A stretch of DNA of 64,000 nt from Flavobacterium frigidimaris (lineage in GTDB: Bacteria; Bacteroidota; Bacteroidia; Flavobacteriales; Flavobacteriaceae): the NCBI GenBank assembly GCA_900129595.1, contig FQWG01000010.1, forward strand, positions 124,001 through 188,000. Direction: 5' to 3'. Below are positions 1-7,543 of the stretch, piece by piece. How positions within the stretch are numbered: position 1 is the first letter of the stretch; each line of letters starts with the position of its first letter. Position numbers and translations under genes: made by a program. The notes beneath the pieces were generated by a model. It saw only the letters and a list, made by a program, of their open reading frames with translations. It was not told where the DNA came from and did not search any database.

Positions 1-74
1 CCATGATTACTTATTGTTTGTTGTTTTTTTGTTTGTTGTTTGTTGCAATCTTCTCTTTTTTTATTCCCTTTCTT

Positions 75-163
75 CTATCCTCTTTCCCCTATACTCTTTC
101 CCCTATACTCTTTCTTCTATACTCTTTCTTCTATACTCTTTCTTCTATACTCTATTCTCTTTC
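75..163. repeat. 14-bp tandem repeat, six copies, overlapping the stop of the SRPBCC gene
   Basis: A unit beginning CTATACTCTTTC recurs with an exact 14-bp period at 75, 89, 103, 117, 131 and 145. The first copy has one substitution (CTATCC) and the last is extended. Read on the minus strand the unit is GAAAGAGTATAGAA, and the stop codon of the adjacent minus-strand gene (TAG, 152-154) lies inside a diverged unit. The array therefore looks like amplification of the gene's own 3' end. Upstream bases 1-60 are a simple T/G-rich stretch with no gene. Confidence 0.9.
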
Positions 164-595
164 CTCCGATAATTCTTTTACAACCTCTAATCCTTTTGGA
201 AAAACCTCTTTATAATAATCGATATACTTTTCGACTGTATCAATCTGAGCGACTAAATCTATAAATTCGTCATCCGGAGTCAGTCGATAGGTTTCCATTG
301 CCCCGCTCCACTTTTTTGTTTCTTCGGTAATAGGCAACTCTTTAAAGTCTTTTATTTCACCTAAATGTTTAAAAGCCATATATTCATTTAGAATTTTAGT
401 TTCAATAATACTATACATTCCTTCTCCATTGGGAGACATGAAATGCACTTTATCACCTTGATTCCAATCCGTTATGGTATATGATCCTTCACAAAAAACT
501 CCTGTCCATTTTTTATAAGTTTCATCGTTCCATAAAACCGACCAGACTTTTTCGGCCGGAGCTTTGATTCTGATTTTAAATTCTAACGTTTCCAT
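152..595 (-). CDS. SRPBCC / AHSA1-like domain protein
   Basis: This 147-residue protein has the START-like (SRPBCC, Aha1 C-terminal-like) hallmarks: an N-terminal strand followed by 'IKAPAEKVWSVLWN', a 'YKKWTGVF' segment, and a C-terminal amphipathic helix around residues 120-145. Members are ligand-binding cups or stress-related proteins of mostly unknown ligand. It is 2 bp downstream of the glyoxalase-fold gene on the same strand, so the two are probably co-transcribed. The last residues (SEERE) are encoded by sequence resembling the 14-bp tandem repeat that follows, so the tail may have been altered by repeat expansion. The family call is confident; no specific substrate can be given. Confidence 0.85.
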   Translation of the reverse strand: METLEFKIRIKAPAEKVWSVLWNDETYKKWTGVFCEGSYTITDWNQGDKVHFMSPNGEGMYSIIETKILNEYMAFKHLGEIKDFKELPITEETKKWSGAMETYRLTPDDEFIDLVAQIDTVEKYIDYYKEVFPKGLEVVKELSEERE

Positions 596-597
596 GA

Positions 598-1005
598 TTA
601 TGATAATTTAGTAAAATCCATAAATAAAACATTCCAGCGATGACCGTCTAAATCTGCAAAACCAAAGCCATACATCCAGCCCTGACTTTCTGTTGGAGGT
701 GAAAAAACAGTTCCGCCGGCTTCTTCTACTTTTTTTGCCAATTCATCAACTTCTGCAACACTTTCTGCATCAATCGAAATTAAAACTTCTGAACTTGACT
801 GCGTATCTGTCAGTTTGTTTTGAGAGAAACTGGCAAATAACGATTCCTCAAAAAGCATCACAACAAAATGTGATTCACCCACGACCATACATGTCGAGCT
901 GGGTGTATCATGCTGCTCATTAAAAGAAAAACCTATTTTCCAGAAAAAATCTTTTGCTTTTGCCACATCCTTGACTGGCAAATTCAGCCATATTTGTTTT
1001 GTCAT
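598..1005 (-). CDS. VOC-family (glyoxalase/extradiol-fold) protein
   Basis: A 135-residue protein with two beta-alpha-beta-beta-beta halves of the vicinal oxygen chelate fold: 'LPVKDVAKAKDFFWKIGF' opens the first half, and 'GWMYGFGFADLDGHRWNVLF' is the usual closing strand. It resembles the uncharacterised YfcE/PhnB-like 'lactoylglutathione lyase' proteins, and not a proven glyoxalase. The start ATG is preceded by 16 consecutive A residues on the coding strand, a slippage-prone leader. It is the first gene of a two-gene unit with the SRPBCC gene. Confidence 0.85.
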   Translation of the reverse strand: MTKQIWLNLPVKDVAKAKDFFWKIGFSFNEQHDTPSSTCMVVGESHFVVMLFEESLFASFSQNKLTDTQSSSEVLISIDAESVAEVDELAKKVEEAGGTVFSPPTESQGWMYGFGFADLDGHRWNVLFMDFTKLS

Positions 1006-1007
1006 AG

Positions 1008-1023
1008 TTTTTTTTTTTTTTTT
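1008..1023. repeat. A16/T16 homopolymer in the leader of the VOC gene
   Basis: Sixteen consecutive T on the + strand (A on the coding strand) lie two bases upstream of the ATG of the minus-strand VOC gene. Tracts of this length change length easily and could alter translation initiation. That effect is an inference. Confidence 0.9.
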
Positions 1024-1112
1024 ATTTTAAACCATATAAGTTATATAAGATAATTTAAGAAGCTGCTTTTATTCTCTCGCAGAGTCGCAATTTTTTTTTA
1101 GTTCCTTACAAA

Positions 1113-1149
1113 ACTTTGAACCTTTGCCACTTTGAACCTTTGAACCTTA
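1113..1149. repeat. Short direct repeats CTTTGAACCTTTG
   Basis: The motif ACTTTGAACCTTTG occurs three times, whole or partial, within about 37 bp between two minus-strand genes. It is preceded by 'TCTCGCAGAGTCGC', a string that in my memory recurs in Flavobacterium intergenic DNA. No gene or clean terminator is visible here. Confidence 0.6.
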
Positions 1150-1154
1150 AAAAA

Positions 1155-1559
1155 TCAATTTTGCTCTACATAACTTTTAAAATTATCCAGGATTGAATTC
1201 CAGCCTCCTTTTTGCATTTCATCTGAATTTTCCGTTTCGGGATCAAAGCTTTGGATAATTTCTACTCCGTCCGGGGTTTCTGTAAAAGTAATTTCAACTT
1301 TTCTGCCATCTTCCATTACATATTCAATCGCTTTATTTTTTTCGACCAAAGTATATTCTCCTCCAAAATCAAAACTCATGCTGCCATCTTTTGCCGCCAT
1401 AGTCGATTTGAATTTTCCGCCTTCTCTTAAATCATTTTCAGCATAAGGCGTATGCCATTCTGCCGAAGCAAAACTCCAGTTTTTAATGTGTTCCGGTTGT
1501 GTCCAGAATTCCCAAACTTTATCTATTGTTGCGTCAATCGTATTTTGTACTGTTATCAT
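1155..1559 (-). CDS. SRPBCC / AHSA1 domain protein
   Basis: A 134-residue single-domain protein. It has the AHSA1 signature order: 'IDATIDKVWEFWTQPEHIKNW' near residues 8-28, a central 'FKSTMAAKDGSMSFDFGGEY', and 'VEITFTETPDGVEIIQSFDPE' with the terminal helix 'QKGGWNSILDNFKSYV'. The last of these is the common 'GWxxxLxxLxxYL' ending of the family. It is a paralogue in fold of the gene at 152-595 but clearly diverged. It has its own likely promoter (TAAATTTG at 1602-1609 on the minus strand) and is divergent from the GlxA-type regulator at 1729, which may control it. Confidence 0.88.
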   Translation of the reverse strand: MITVQNTIDATIDKVWEFWTQPEHIKNWSFASAEWHTPYAENDLREGGKFKSTMAAKDGSMSFDFGGEYTLVEKNKAIEYVMEDGRKVEITFTETPDGVEIIQSFDPETENSDEMQKGGWNSILDNFKSYVEQN

Positions 1560-1601
1560 TGTGTTTTTCTTAAATTTATACTCATTTTATATATAAACTT
1601 A

Positions 1602-1622
1602 CAAATTTATTAAGCAAATTTA
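1602..1622 (-). promoter_or_regulatory. Putative promoter -7 elements for the SRPBCC gene
   Basis: Two overlapping-phase matches to the Bacteroidota TAnnTTTG -7 element (both TAAATTTG on the minus strand) lie at 1602-1609 and 1615-1622, about 45-60 bp upstream of the ATG at 1559. No clear -33 TTG is seen. Confidence 0.5.
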
Positions 1623-1687
1623 AAACATTACAGAAAGCTTTAACATACATTAAAAGTCAACTTTAGGGTCATTTAAGACAAAATAAT

Positions 1688-1695
1688 TACTTTTG
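1688..1695 (+). promoter_or_regulatory. Putative -7 element (TACTTTTG) for the GlxA-type regulator
   Basis: TACTTTTG matches TAnnTTTG, 33 bp upstream of the ATG at 1729. A TTTAG about 20 bp further upstream is a weak -33 candidate. The 1560-1728 interval holds this and the divergent promoter. Confidence 0.55.
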
Positions 1696-1728
1696 TGTAG
1701 AAGTTAACTTTACAAAAACCACAAAATC

Positions 1729-2691
1729 ATGAGTAAGAAAGTAGGTTTAATTGTACCACACGACTATAAATTATTAAGTATTGCTGCCATTTTAGAAGTA
1801 TTTGAAACAGCCAATAAACTTTCCAAAGGAGATAAATCTTTTGAAATCATGGTTTTTCAATCTTCAGAACAAATCAATGAAAAGAGGTTGTTTGGATATG
1901 AAGTGAATTCTATTGAAATTTCCGATGAAGTACTTGACATAATTCTGATTCCTGCTTTTACGACTGATAATATGACTGAGATGATTGCAAAGAACAAGAA
2001 TTTTATTCCCTGGCTGCAAAAACAACATCAGTCCGGAGCCGAATTGGCCAGTTTTTGCACCGGTGCTTTTTTGTTTGCAGCATCAGGATTATTAAACGAA
2101 AAACTGGCTACAACTCATGTCGATGCCTGCAGTGCTTTTACAAAAGCATTCCCATTAGTAAAACTTAAAGCCGAAGAAACCTTAACGGCAGATGGCAGTT
2201 TATATACCAGCGGCGGTTCGACCTCAACATTTCACTTATTGATTCTTTTAATTCAAAAATATTGCGGAAACGAGATTGCCGTTCAGATTGCCAAAATTTT
2301 CTCTATCGATCTAAATCGCTACAAACAGAGCTATTTCAGTACTTTTAGACCAAATCATTTGCACAATGACACTTTGGTCGCCATGTTACAGCAAAAAATA
2401 GAGAATCAATATAGTACGATCGAAAAATTAGAAGAAATCACCAAAGATATCCCCACAAGTGCCCGCAACATGACACGACGATTCAAACAAGTTACGGGAA
2501 TTCCGCCAATTGAATATTTGCAAAATATAAGGGTCGAAAGTTCTAAAAAGTACCTGGAACAAACCCAACTTTCGATTTCTGAAATTATCGAAAAAACGGG
2601 TTATAATGATCCAAAAGCATTCAGAAAAGTATTTTTTAAAATGGTTGGAATGAAACCAATAGAATATCGGGAGAAATTTAGAGTACAGTAA
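1729..2691 (+). CDS. GlxA-family transcriptional regulator (DJ-1/PfpI + AraC HTH)
   Basis: A 320-residue two-domain regulator. Residues 5-180 form a class I glutamine-amidotransferase-like (DJ-1/PfpI) domain whose nucleophile-elbow cysteine is C110 in 'ASFCTGAFLFA'. Residues about 220-318 are an AraC-type double helix-turn-helix, with the second HTH ending 'GYNDPKAFRKVFFKMVGMKPIEYR'-like AraC signature residues. Members such as GlxA and FtrA regulate small catabolic or detoxification genes and bind metabolites through the N-terminal domain. The divergent SRPBCC gene is the natural candidate target. Length and both domains are complete. Confidence 0.92.
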   Translation: MSKKVGLIVPHDYKLLSIAAILEVFETANKLSKGDKSFEIMVFQSSEQINEKRLFGYEVNSIEISDEVLDIILIPAFTTDNMTEMIAKNKNFIPWLQKQHQSGAELASFCTGAFLFAASGLLNEKLATTHVDACSAFTKAFPLVKLKAEETLTADGSLYTSGGSTSTFHLLILLIQKYCGNEIAVQIAKIFSIDLNRYKQSYFSTFRPNHLHNDTLVAMLQQKIENQYSTIEKLEEITKDIPTSARNMTRRFKQVTGIPPIEYLQNIRVESSKKYLEQTQLSISEIIEKTGYNDPKAFRKVFFKMVGMKPIEYREKFRVQ

Positions 2692-2730
2692 TTTTTTTTA
2701 GGAGCAGAAGTTTCGTCCTGAAAGACATTT

Positions 2731-2799
2731 TGTCCTGCTCTCCATTATATCTTTTGCTGTGAACCCCACAGCAAAAGGATGCCGTTTCGATCAGGGCTA
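2731..2799 (-). repeat. Foldback intergenic element, copy A
   Basis: On the minus strand the element starts TAGCCCTGATCGAAACGG and ends AATGGAGAGCAGGACA. Its middle is a near-perfect hairpin: CTTTTGCTGTG pairs with CACAGCAAAAG across a short loop. The end boxes match copy B at 5876-6011 (TAGCCCAGATAGCAGTGA and AATAGCTGGAT), while the central stems share no sequence. It occupies the gap between the regulator and the convergent L,D-transpeptidase-like gene and could also terminate transcription. I recall related strings in other Flavobacterium genomes but cannot verify this here. Confidence 0.7.
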
Positions 2800-2852
2800 T
2801 ACGAGAACTTTTTATTTTTAGAAGATAATCAGGTTGGGAAGTTAAAACTATC

Positions 2853-3518
2853 TCAAGACTTAATAATCCACATCAGGACTTTTTTATTTTCCTTCAGAAG
2901 TTTATCAATTTCTTTCATGCTTTCATTAGAAACTGCCGGACATCCCCAACCTTCCGGAGTTCCTTTAGGATAGACTTCTTCGCTTGAAATGGCTTCCCAG
3001 GAATGCAACACTATAGCGCGGCTTCTGGCATGCGAATTTGTTTTTTCTTTTCCCTGCAAAACATAATTCACTTTTATCCCCCACTGACTTACGCCCCGAT
3101 CCAGAATAATAAATTTACCTATCGAGGAACAATGCGAATCAAACTCATTGCTTATTGGCGCATTCTCTTTAGACATCGTTGCCCCCCAGTTATTATCACC
3201 GCAGCCGTGACTTACCACATATGATTTTACTATTTTATTCTCTTTAAAATCACACACAAAAAACCTCTTTAATCCGGAATGCATTCCTAAATCGATCAGA
3301 ATAAATATGTTCTGATTAAGGTTATTGCGTTTACAATATTGCTGTGCTTCTTTGTAATAAACACTATAATCAATGTCTTTGATTTCACTTCGAGGTTTTT
3401 CTTCAGGAATAATTTCTACTGTTTTTTCCGGCTTAAAAACACTTGCTACCCGAAGTTCTTTGTTATCCCTACAGGATAACATCATTATAAAACTTATGAT
3501 GATGAATATTTTTTTCAT
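2853..3518 (-). CDS. L,D-transpeptidase-like (YkuD_2) lipoprotein
   Basis: A 221-residue exported protein. A signal peptide with a lipobox-like 'MMLSC' places the acylated cysteine at C16. Residues 70-218 form a murein L,D-transpeptidase catalytic domain of the YkuD_2 type: 'FVCDFKENKIVKSYVVSHG', 'GKFIILDRG', 'AIVLHSW' with H172, and 'GWGCPAVS' with the catalytic cysteine C193. Such proteins cross-link or remodel peptidoglycan in the periplasm, but activity in this subfamily is little studied. It stands alone and converges on the GlxA-type gene. All expected active-site residues are present. Confidence 0.88.
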   Translation of the reverse strand: MKKIFIIISFIMMLSCRDNKELRVASVFKPEKTVEIIPEEKPRSEIKDIDYSVYYKEAQQYCKRNNLNQNIFILIDLGMHSGLKRFFVCDFKENKIVKSYVVSHGCGDNNWGATMSKENAPISNEFDSHCSSIGKFIILDRGVSQWGIKVNYVLQGKEKTNSHARSRAIVLHSWEAISSEEVYPKGTPEGWGCPAVSNESMKEIDKLLKENKKVLMWIIKS

Positions 3519-3580
3519 GCTGACAATTTACATAAAAATAGAGAATCAATTCTAAAACAGAAGAATGGAAAAAGCATAAA

Positions 3581-3647
3581 AAAACCTGCTCAAAGAAATG
3601 AGCAGGTTTTTAGGTAAACTTTGTCAAAATTTAAAAACTTTGACAAG
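3581..3647 (-). terminator. clpX terminator (two tandem hairpins)
   Basis: AAAACCTGCTCA (3581-3592) pairs with TGAGCAGGTTTT (3599-3610) around a 6-nt loop. On the minus strand it is followed by a T-run, which is the classic intrinsic form. A second, weaker hairpin (TTTGTCAAA/TTTGACAA, 3620-3647) lies between it and the clpX stop. Confidence 0.9.
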
Positions 3648-3659
3648 GTATATCAAGAT

Positions 3660-4892
3660 TTATGAAGCAATTTCCATACGCTTCAATAAATTTTTATCCA
3701 ATGTATGTTTTGCATAGTCCTGATCGATTGTCAAAACTTTATCATCTGAACTTGGTAATTCGTACATTGCATCTGTTAAGATGGCCTCGCATAAAGAGCG
3801 TAATCCACGAGCTCCTAATTTGTATTCTAAAGCTTTATCAACAATAAAATCTAATGCTTCATCTGTAATATTAAACTCAACATCATCCATTAAGAATAAT
3901 TTTTGATATTGTTTGATCAAGGCATTTTTAGGTTGTGTCAAAATTGCGCGTAAAGTCTCTCTGTCAAGAGGATCCATATGCGTTAACACCGGTAAACGAC
4001 CAATAATCTCAGGAATCAATCCAAAGTCTTTAATATCTTTTGGAATGATATATTGTAATAAATTGTCTTTATCGATATTATCAACATTTTTAGAAGTTGA
4101 ATATCCAACTGCCTGACGGTTCAAACGTTTAGAAATGATACGTTCTACACCATCAAAAGCCCCACCTGCAATAAACAGGATGTTTTGAGTATTTACCTCA
4201 ACAAATTTCTGGTCCGGATGTTTACGTCCTCCTTTTGGCGGTACGTTTACAATTGTTCCTTCTAACAATTTCAATAATGCCTGCTGCACACCTTCACCAG
4301 AAACATCACGTGTTATCGATGGATTATCACTCTTACGGGCAATTTTATCAATCTCATCAATAAATACGATACCTCTTTCGGCTTTGGTTACATCATAATC
4401 TGCAGCCTGCAGTAAACGTGTCAAAATACTTTCGACATCTTCTCCCACATAACCGGCTTCTGTAAGCACAGTTGCATCAACGATAGCCAAAGGAACGTCT
4501 AACATTTTTGCGATAGTTTTTGCTACCAATGTTTTTCCGGTTCCGGTTTGTCCTACCATAATAATGTTACTTTTTTCAATCTCTACTTCATCGTCTAATT
4601 GCTGTTGCATCAAACGTTTGTAGTGATTGTAAACTGCCACTGACATTACTTTTTTAGTCTGATCCTGACCAATAACGTATTGATCTAAGAAAGCTCTGAT
4701 TTCTTTTGGTTTCTTTAAAATTAAATCCCCAACAAGTTTTGCACTTCCACTTGATTTTAATTCTTCTAATACAATTCCGTGTGCTTGTTCAATACACTTA
4801 TCACAGATATGTGCATTAATACCTGCAATCAATAAATTGGTTTCTGGCTTCTTTCTTCCACAAAACGAACATTCTAATACTACTTTAGCCAT
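3660..4892 (-). CDS. clpX: ATP-dependent Clp protease ATP-binding subunit ClpX
   Basis: A 410-residue AAA+ unfoldase, full length. The N-terminal zinc-binding domain has C8, C11, C30 and C33. Walker A is GQTGTGKT (114-121), and Walker B is 'GIVFIDEID' with D179-E180. The sensor/arginine region and small C-terminal domain are complete. The ClpP-docking loop reads VGY in '[10 protein letters not shown]' instead of the enterobacterial IGF, which still fits the [LIV]-G-aromatic pattern. ClpX recognises tagged substrates and threads them into ClpP in the cytosol. It lies 162 bp downstream of clpP but is separated from it by a terminator-like hairpin and has its own promoter, so the two are probably separately tunable. 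Confidence 0.98.
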   Translation of the reverse strand: MAKVVLECSFCGRKKPETNLLIAGINAHICDKCIEQAHGIVLEELKSSGSAKLVGDLILKKPKEIRAFLDQYVIGQDQTKKVMSVAVYNHYKRLMQQQLDDEVEIEKSNIIMVGQTGTGKTLVAKTIAKMLDVPLAIVDATVLTEAGYVGEDVESILTRLLQAADYDVTKAERGIVFIDEIDKIARKSDNPSITRDVSGEGVQQALLKLLEGTIVNVPPKGGRKHPDQKFVEVNTQNILFIAGGAFDGVERIISKRLNRQAVGYSTSKNVDNIDKDNLLQYIIPKDIKDFGLIPEIIGRLPVLTHMDPLDRETLRAILTQPKNALIKQYQKLFLMDDVEFNITDEALDFIVDKALEYKLGARGLRSLCEAILTDAMYELPSSDDKVLTIDQDYAKHTLDKNLLKRMEIAS

Positions 4893-4914
4893 TCTTTTTT
4901 AGTTACATAAGTCG

Positions 4915-4944
4915 CAAAGTTACTAAGTTTCTGATATTTACCAA
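4915..4944 (-). promoter_or_regulatory. clpX promoter (-33 TTG, N19, TAACTTTG)
   Basis: On the minus strand a TTG (complement of 4942-4944) is followed after 19 bp by TAACTTTG (4915-4922), matching the Bacteroidota -33/-7 arrangement. It ends about 22 bp upstream of the clpX ATG. An imperfect inverted repeat (4917-4930 with 4956-4969, 12 of 14 pairs) overlaps the promoter and may be an operator or simply a dispersed repeat. Confidence 0.65.
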
Positions 4945-4999
4945 TAAATCCTCAAAAACTTAGCAACCTATTAACTTTTTATTTTTGTTTCAAGTTTAA

Positions 5000-5042
5000 A
5001 AAAATGGTTTCAGGTTTGAGGTTCACAATAGCAACCTGAAAC
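5000..5042 (-). terminator. Terminator-like hairpin between clpP and clpX
   Basis: GTTTCAGGTT (5007-5016) pairs perfectly with AACCTGAAAC (5033-5042). On the minus strand the stem is followed by CATTTTTTT, so it can act as an intrinsic terminator just after clpP. The GTTTCAGGTTT word also recurs at 5824-5850 on the other side of clpP. Confidence 0.7.
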
Positions 5043-5054
5043 ATATAAACTTTT

Positions 5055-5729
5055 TTAGCTTCTTCTTAATACTTCATCAATCATTCCGTATTCTTTTGCT
5101 TCGTCAGCTTTCATCCAGTAATCACGCTCACTGTCTTTGTGCACTTTGTCAAAAGTTTGTCCTGAATGTTGAGAGATAATATTGTACAACTCATCCTTAA
5201 GTTTCAACATTTCACGCAAGTTGATTTCCATATCTGTTGCAACACCTTGTGCTCCTCCTGATGGCTGGTGAATCATAACTCTTGAATGTGGCAATGCCGA
5301 ACGTTTTCCTGCTGCTCCTGCACATAATAATACAGCTCCCATAGAGGCCGCCATACCTGTACAAATTGTCGCTACGTCTGGTTTGATGTATTGCATGGTA
5401 TCATAAATCCCTAATCCTGCGTAAACGCTTCCTCCAGGAGAATTTAGATAAATTTGAATGTCTTTTGATGCATCAGCACTTTCTAAAAATAATAACTGAG
5501 CCTGAACGATATTGGCGATCTGGTCGTCTATACCTGTTCCTAAAAAGATAATCCTGTCCATCATTAATCTTGAAAACACATCTAATTGAGAAATATTCAA
5601 CTGACGCTCTTCAATAATATATGGAGTCATATTAGTTGGATTCATCGCCGCTACGATTTTGTCGTAGTACATTGCGTTTACTCCCTGGTGCTTTGTAGCA
5701 AATTTTTTGAATTCTTTACCGTAGTTCAT
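5055..5729 (-). CDS. clpP: ATP-dependent Clp protease proteolytic subunit ClpP
   Basis: A 224-residue serine peptidase of family S14, full length. The catalytic serine is S129 in 'TGMAASMGAVLL', the histidine is H154 in 'VMIHQPSGG', and the acid is D203 in 'SERDYWMKADEA'. The 'YLNSPGGSVYAGLGIYDTM' oxyanion segment is intact. An N-terminal extension of roughly 25 residues precedes the mature-like core, as in other ClpPs that auto-process. It forms the tetradecameric protease chamber that works with ClpX. A terminator-like hairpin follows it, and a 373-bp gap containing a foldback element separates it from tig. Confidence 0.98.
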   Translation of the reverse strand: MNYGKEFKKFATKHQGVNAMYYDKIVAAMNPTNMTPYIIEERQLNISQLDVFSRLMMDRIIFLGTGIDDQIANIVQAQLLFLESADASKDIQIYLNSPGGSVYAGLGIYDTMQYIKPDVATICTGMAASMGAVLLCAGAAGKRSALPHSRVMIHQPSGGAQGVATDMEINLREMLKLKDELYNIISQHSGQTFDKVHKDSERDYWMKADEAKEYGMIDEVLRRS

Positions 5730-5875
5730 ATTTTAAGTGTTCTAAGTTTTACGTTATATCTGTATCTATTCTTCATCAAAGGTTGTACCTCTTTCTAAAG
5801 AATGTCAATTTGTCTTATTTTTTGTTTCAGGTTTAATTTGTTTCAGGTTTGAAGTTTTTGAACTTGCTTCTTAAA

Positions 5876-6011
5876 TAGCCCAGATAGCAGTGAAAAGCTT
5901 TTTGAATTCCGTTTTTTAGTTTTTTTATTCTTGGAAAGCGACTGAAAGAAGCTCTTGCAAGAATTTAAAAAACTTAAACGGAAGAAAAAACTTGTAACGA
6001 ATAGCTGGATT
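5876..6011 (+). repeat. Foldback intergenic element, copy B
   Basis: The element starts TAGCCCAGATAGCAGTGA and ends ACGAATAGCTGGAT, and contains a long imperfect inverted repeat. The left arm, 5895-5933 (AAGCTTTTTGAATTCCG...ATTCTTG), pairs with the right arm, 5958-5993 (CAAGAATTT...AAACGGAAG...AACTT). The loop is about 24 nt (GGAAAGCGACTGAAAGAAGC region). The end boxes match copy A at 2731-2799, which has a much shorter stem of unrelated sequence. Confidence 0.7.
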
Positions 6012-6050
6012 AGCTTCTGAAAAGTAATCAAAAATAAATTAAAACAAAAG

Positions 6051-6080
6051 AGCGCCAAAGAATAACTTCTCTGACGCTCA
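6051..6080 (-). terminator. tig terminator
   Basis: On the minus strand GAGCGTCAGAGAA pairs with TTCTTTGGCGCTC (13 pairs, two of them G-U) around a GTTA loop, followed by TTTTGTTTT. It starts 23 bp after the tig stop. Confidence 0.88.
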
Positions 6081-6102
6081 AATATACTTATTTTTTTAGA
6101 AA

Positions 6103-7425
6103 TTATTCTCCGTAAGACGCAGCAATAAATTCTTCGTAAGTTACTTCTTTAGTTGCCGGATTTGCTTTTTCTTTAAACACCTCTAACAATTTTTCAGCTA
6201 CAACTTGCTCAGAAAGTCTTTTTACTTCTTCCTGGTTAGATAAAACTCTAGCCACGATTCCTTGTACTTCTTCGTCAGTTGGATTTGTTTGCCCAAATTG
6301 AGCCATTTGTTGTTTGATAGCGTTTGTTGTAAAAGCTTTCAAGTCTTCAAATGTAATCTGGATATTACTTTGTGCCATTGCTTTTCCTTCGATTAATTGA
6401 AAACGCAATCCTTTTTCAGATCTTGCGTATTCAACTTCAGCTTCTTCTGCAGAAAGTTTTTTCTCTCCAACAGTTTGCAACCATTTTTTAAGGAATTCAG
6501 CAGGTAAATCAAATTTAGTATTTTCGATAAGGAAATCCTGAACGTCTAATAATAATTTTTGATCTGCCTGTTGCGCGAATTGAGCTTCAGCATCTTCTTT
6601 AATTTTAGCTTTCAAATCTTCAAGAGAAGCTACTTTTCCTTCTCCAAAAAGTTTATCAAATAACTCTTGGTTTAATTCAGCTAATTCAGCTCCGTTGATT
6701 GCTTCGATAGTAAAGTTTACTTCGATATCTAAACCGTGAACGTCATCATGTCCTACTTTTAAGTAATCCATTAATTGGTGATCGTCAGCAAATAAACCTT
6801 TTGTACTTACTGTAACAACATCTCCAACTTTTTTACCGATGAATTTATCAGCAGCAGCTTTGTTGAAAGTAGATACAGCAATTGTAGTTGTATTGTTGAT
6901 ACCTTTTTCTTCGTTTGAGAAAGTTCCGGTTAAATCTGAATCAGCTTCTACTTTATCTTGTGGAATTGCTTTTCCGAATTGTTTTTGGATACGCTCTACT
7001 TGTCCGTCGATTAATTTATCATCAGCAGTAACGATATATTTTACGATATTGTTTTTCGCTTCTAAGTCAATTTCGAAGTTAGGAACCAAACCAATTTCGT
7101 ATTCGAAAGTTAGTTCTTCAGCATCCCAATCAAAGTTTTCGTTTTCTTTTGCAAGAGGAGTTCCTAAAAGATTTAATCTTTCAGATTGAACAAAACGCTC
7201 TAAAGCCAAATCAACAACTTTTTGAACTTCTTCTTGCTTAATTGCTTTTCCGTATTGTTTTTCAACAAGGTCTTTAGGTACTTGCCCTTTTCTAAAACCT
7301 TTAACGGTAGCCAAAGGCATTTTTTCGTTTATTCTTTTTGCTACTTGACCTTTATAATCCATGTGAACAACTGTCATTACAATTGTTTCATTCACAGCGT
7401 TTATTGCTACTCTTTTAATATCCAT
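6103..7425 (-). CDS. tig: Trigger factor, ribosome-associated chaperone
   Basis: A 440-residue protein. The N-terminal ribosome-binding domain carries the signature 'GFRKGQVP' at residues 43-50, matching the GFRxGxxP motif that contacts L23. The central FKBP-like segment (about 150-245) is diverged, as is usual in Bacteroidota. The C-terminal helical arm includes 'LLLDVQDFLIENTKFDLPAEF'. Trigger factor shields nascent chains at the ribosome exit. Synteny with clpP and clpX follows the common tig-clpP-clpX order, but terminators lie between the genes. The -7 element is buried in the terminator of the upstream gene. Confidence 0.96.
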   Translation of the reverse strand: MDIKRVAINAVNETIVMTVVHMDYKGQVAKRINEKMPLATVKGFRKGQVPKDLVEKQYGKAIKQEEVQKVVDLALERFVQSERLNLLGTPLAKENENFDWDAEELTFEYEIGLVPNFEIDLEAKNNIVKYIVTADDKLIDGQVERIQKQFGKAIPQDKVEADSDLTGTFSNEEKGINNTTTIAVSTFNKAAADKFIGKKVGDVVTVSTKGLFADDHQLMDYLKVGHDDVHGLDIEVNFTIEAINGAELAELNQELFDKLFGEGKVASLEDLKAKIKEDAEAQFAQQADQKLLLDVQDFLIENTKFDLPAEFLKKWLQTVGEKKLSAEEAEVEYARSEKGLRFQLIEGKAMAQSNIQITFEDLKAFTTNAIKQQMAQFGQTNPTDEEVQGIVARVLSNQEEVKRLSEQVVAEKLLEVFKEKANPATKEVTYEEFIAASYGE

Positions 7426-7451
7426 CTTCTTCTTTAATTTACATAATAAAA

Positions 7452-7486
7452 TTGGGTTGCAAAATTATAAAATTTTTGCAACCCAA
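7452..7486 (-). terminator. Perfect 13-bp hairpin: terminator of the upstream gene overlapping the tig promoter
   Basis: TTGGGTTGCAAAA (7452-7464) and TTTTGCAACCCAA (7474-7486) are perfectly complementary. On the minus strand the stem is followed by TTTTATTATG, so it can terminate the membrane-protein gene ending at 7544. A TAATTTTG -7 element for tig (7460-7467, minus strand) lies inside the same stem. Confidence 0.85.
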
Positions 7487-7543
7487 CCAAGTTTTTAATC
7501 TATTGTATTTAAAGACCTTTTAAATACGCTTTCGATATTAATT

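Larger units (their letters stand above)
5730..6102. other. 373-bp intergenic region between clpP and tig
   Basis: No credible gene is seen. The region holds direct GTTTCAGGTTT words (5824-5850), foldback element copy B (5876-6011) and the tig terminator (6051-6080). A 71-codon minus-strand frame at 5843-6058 is an artefact of the foldback element. Confidence 0.75.

Noticed and set aside
3660..5729. clpP-clpX as a single operon
   Set aside because: A 10-bp hairpin with a T-run follows clpP, and a good -33/-7 promoter precedes clpX, so separate transcription is more likely, although read-through is possible.
5843..6058. A 71-codon minus-strand frame between clpP and tig
   Set aside because: It runs across the arms of the foldback element and the tig terminator region. 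It is rich in Phe/Lys/Ser from T/A runs and has no domain or start context.
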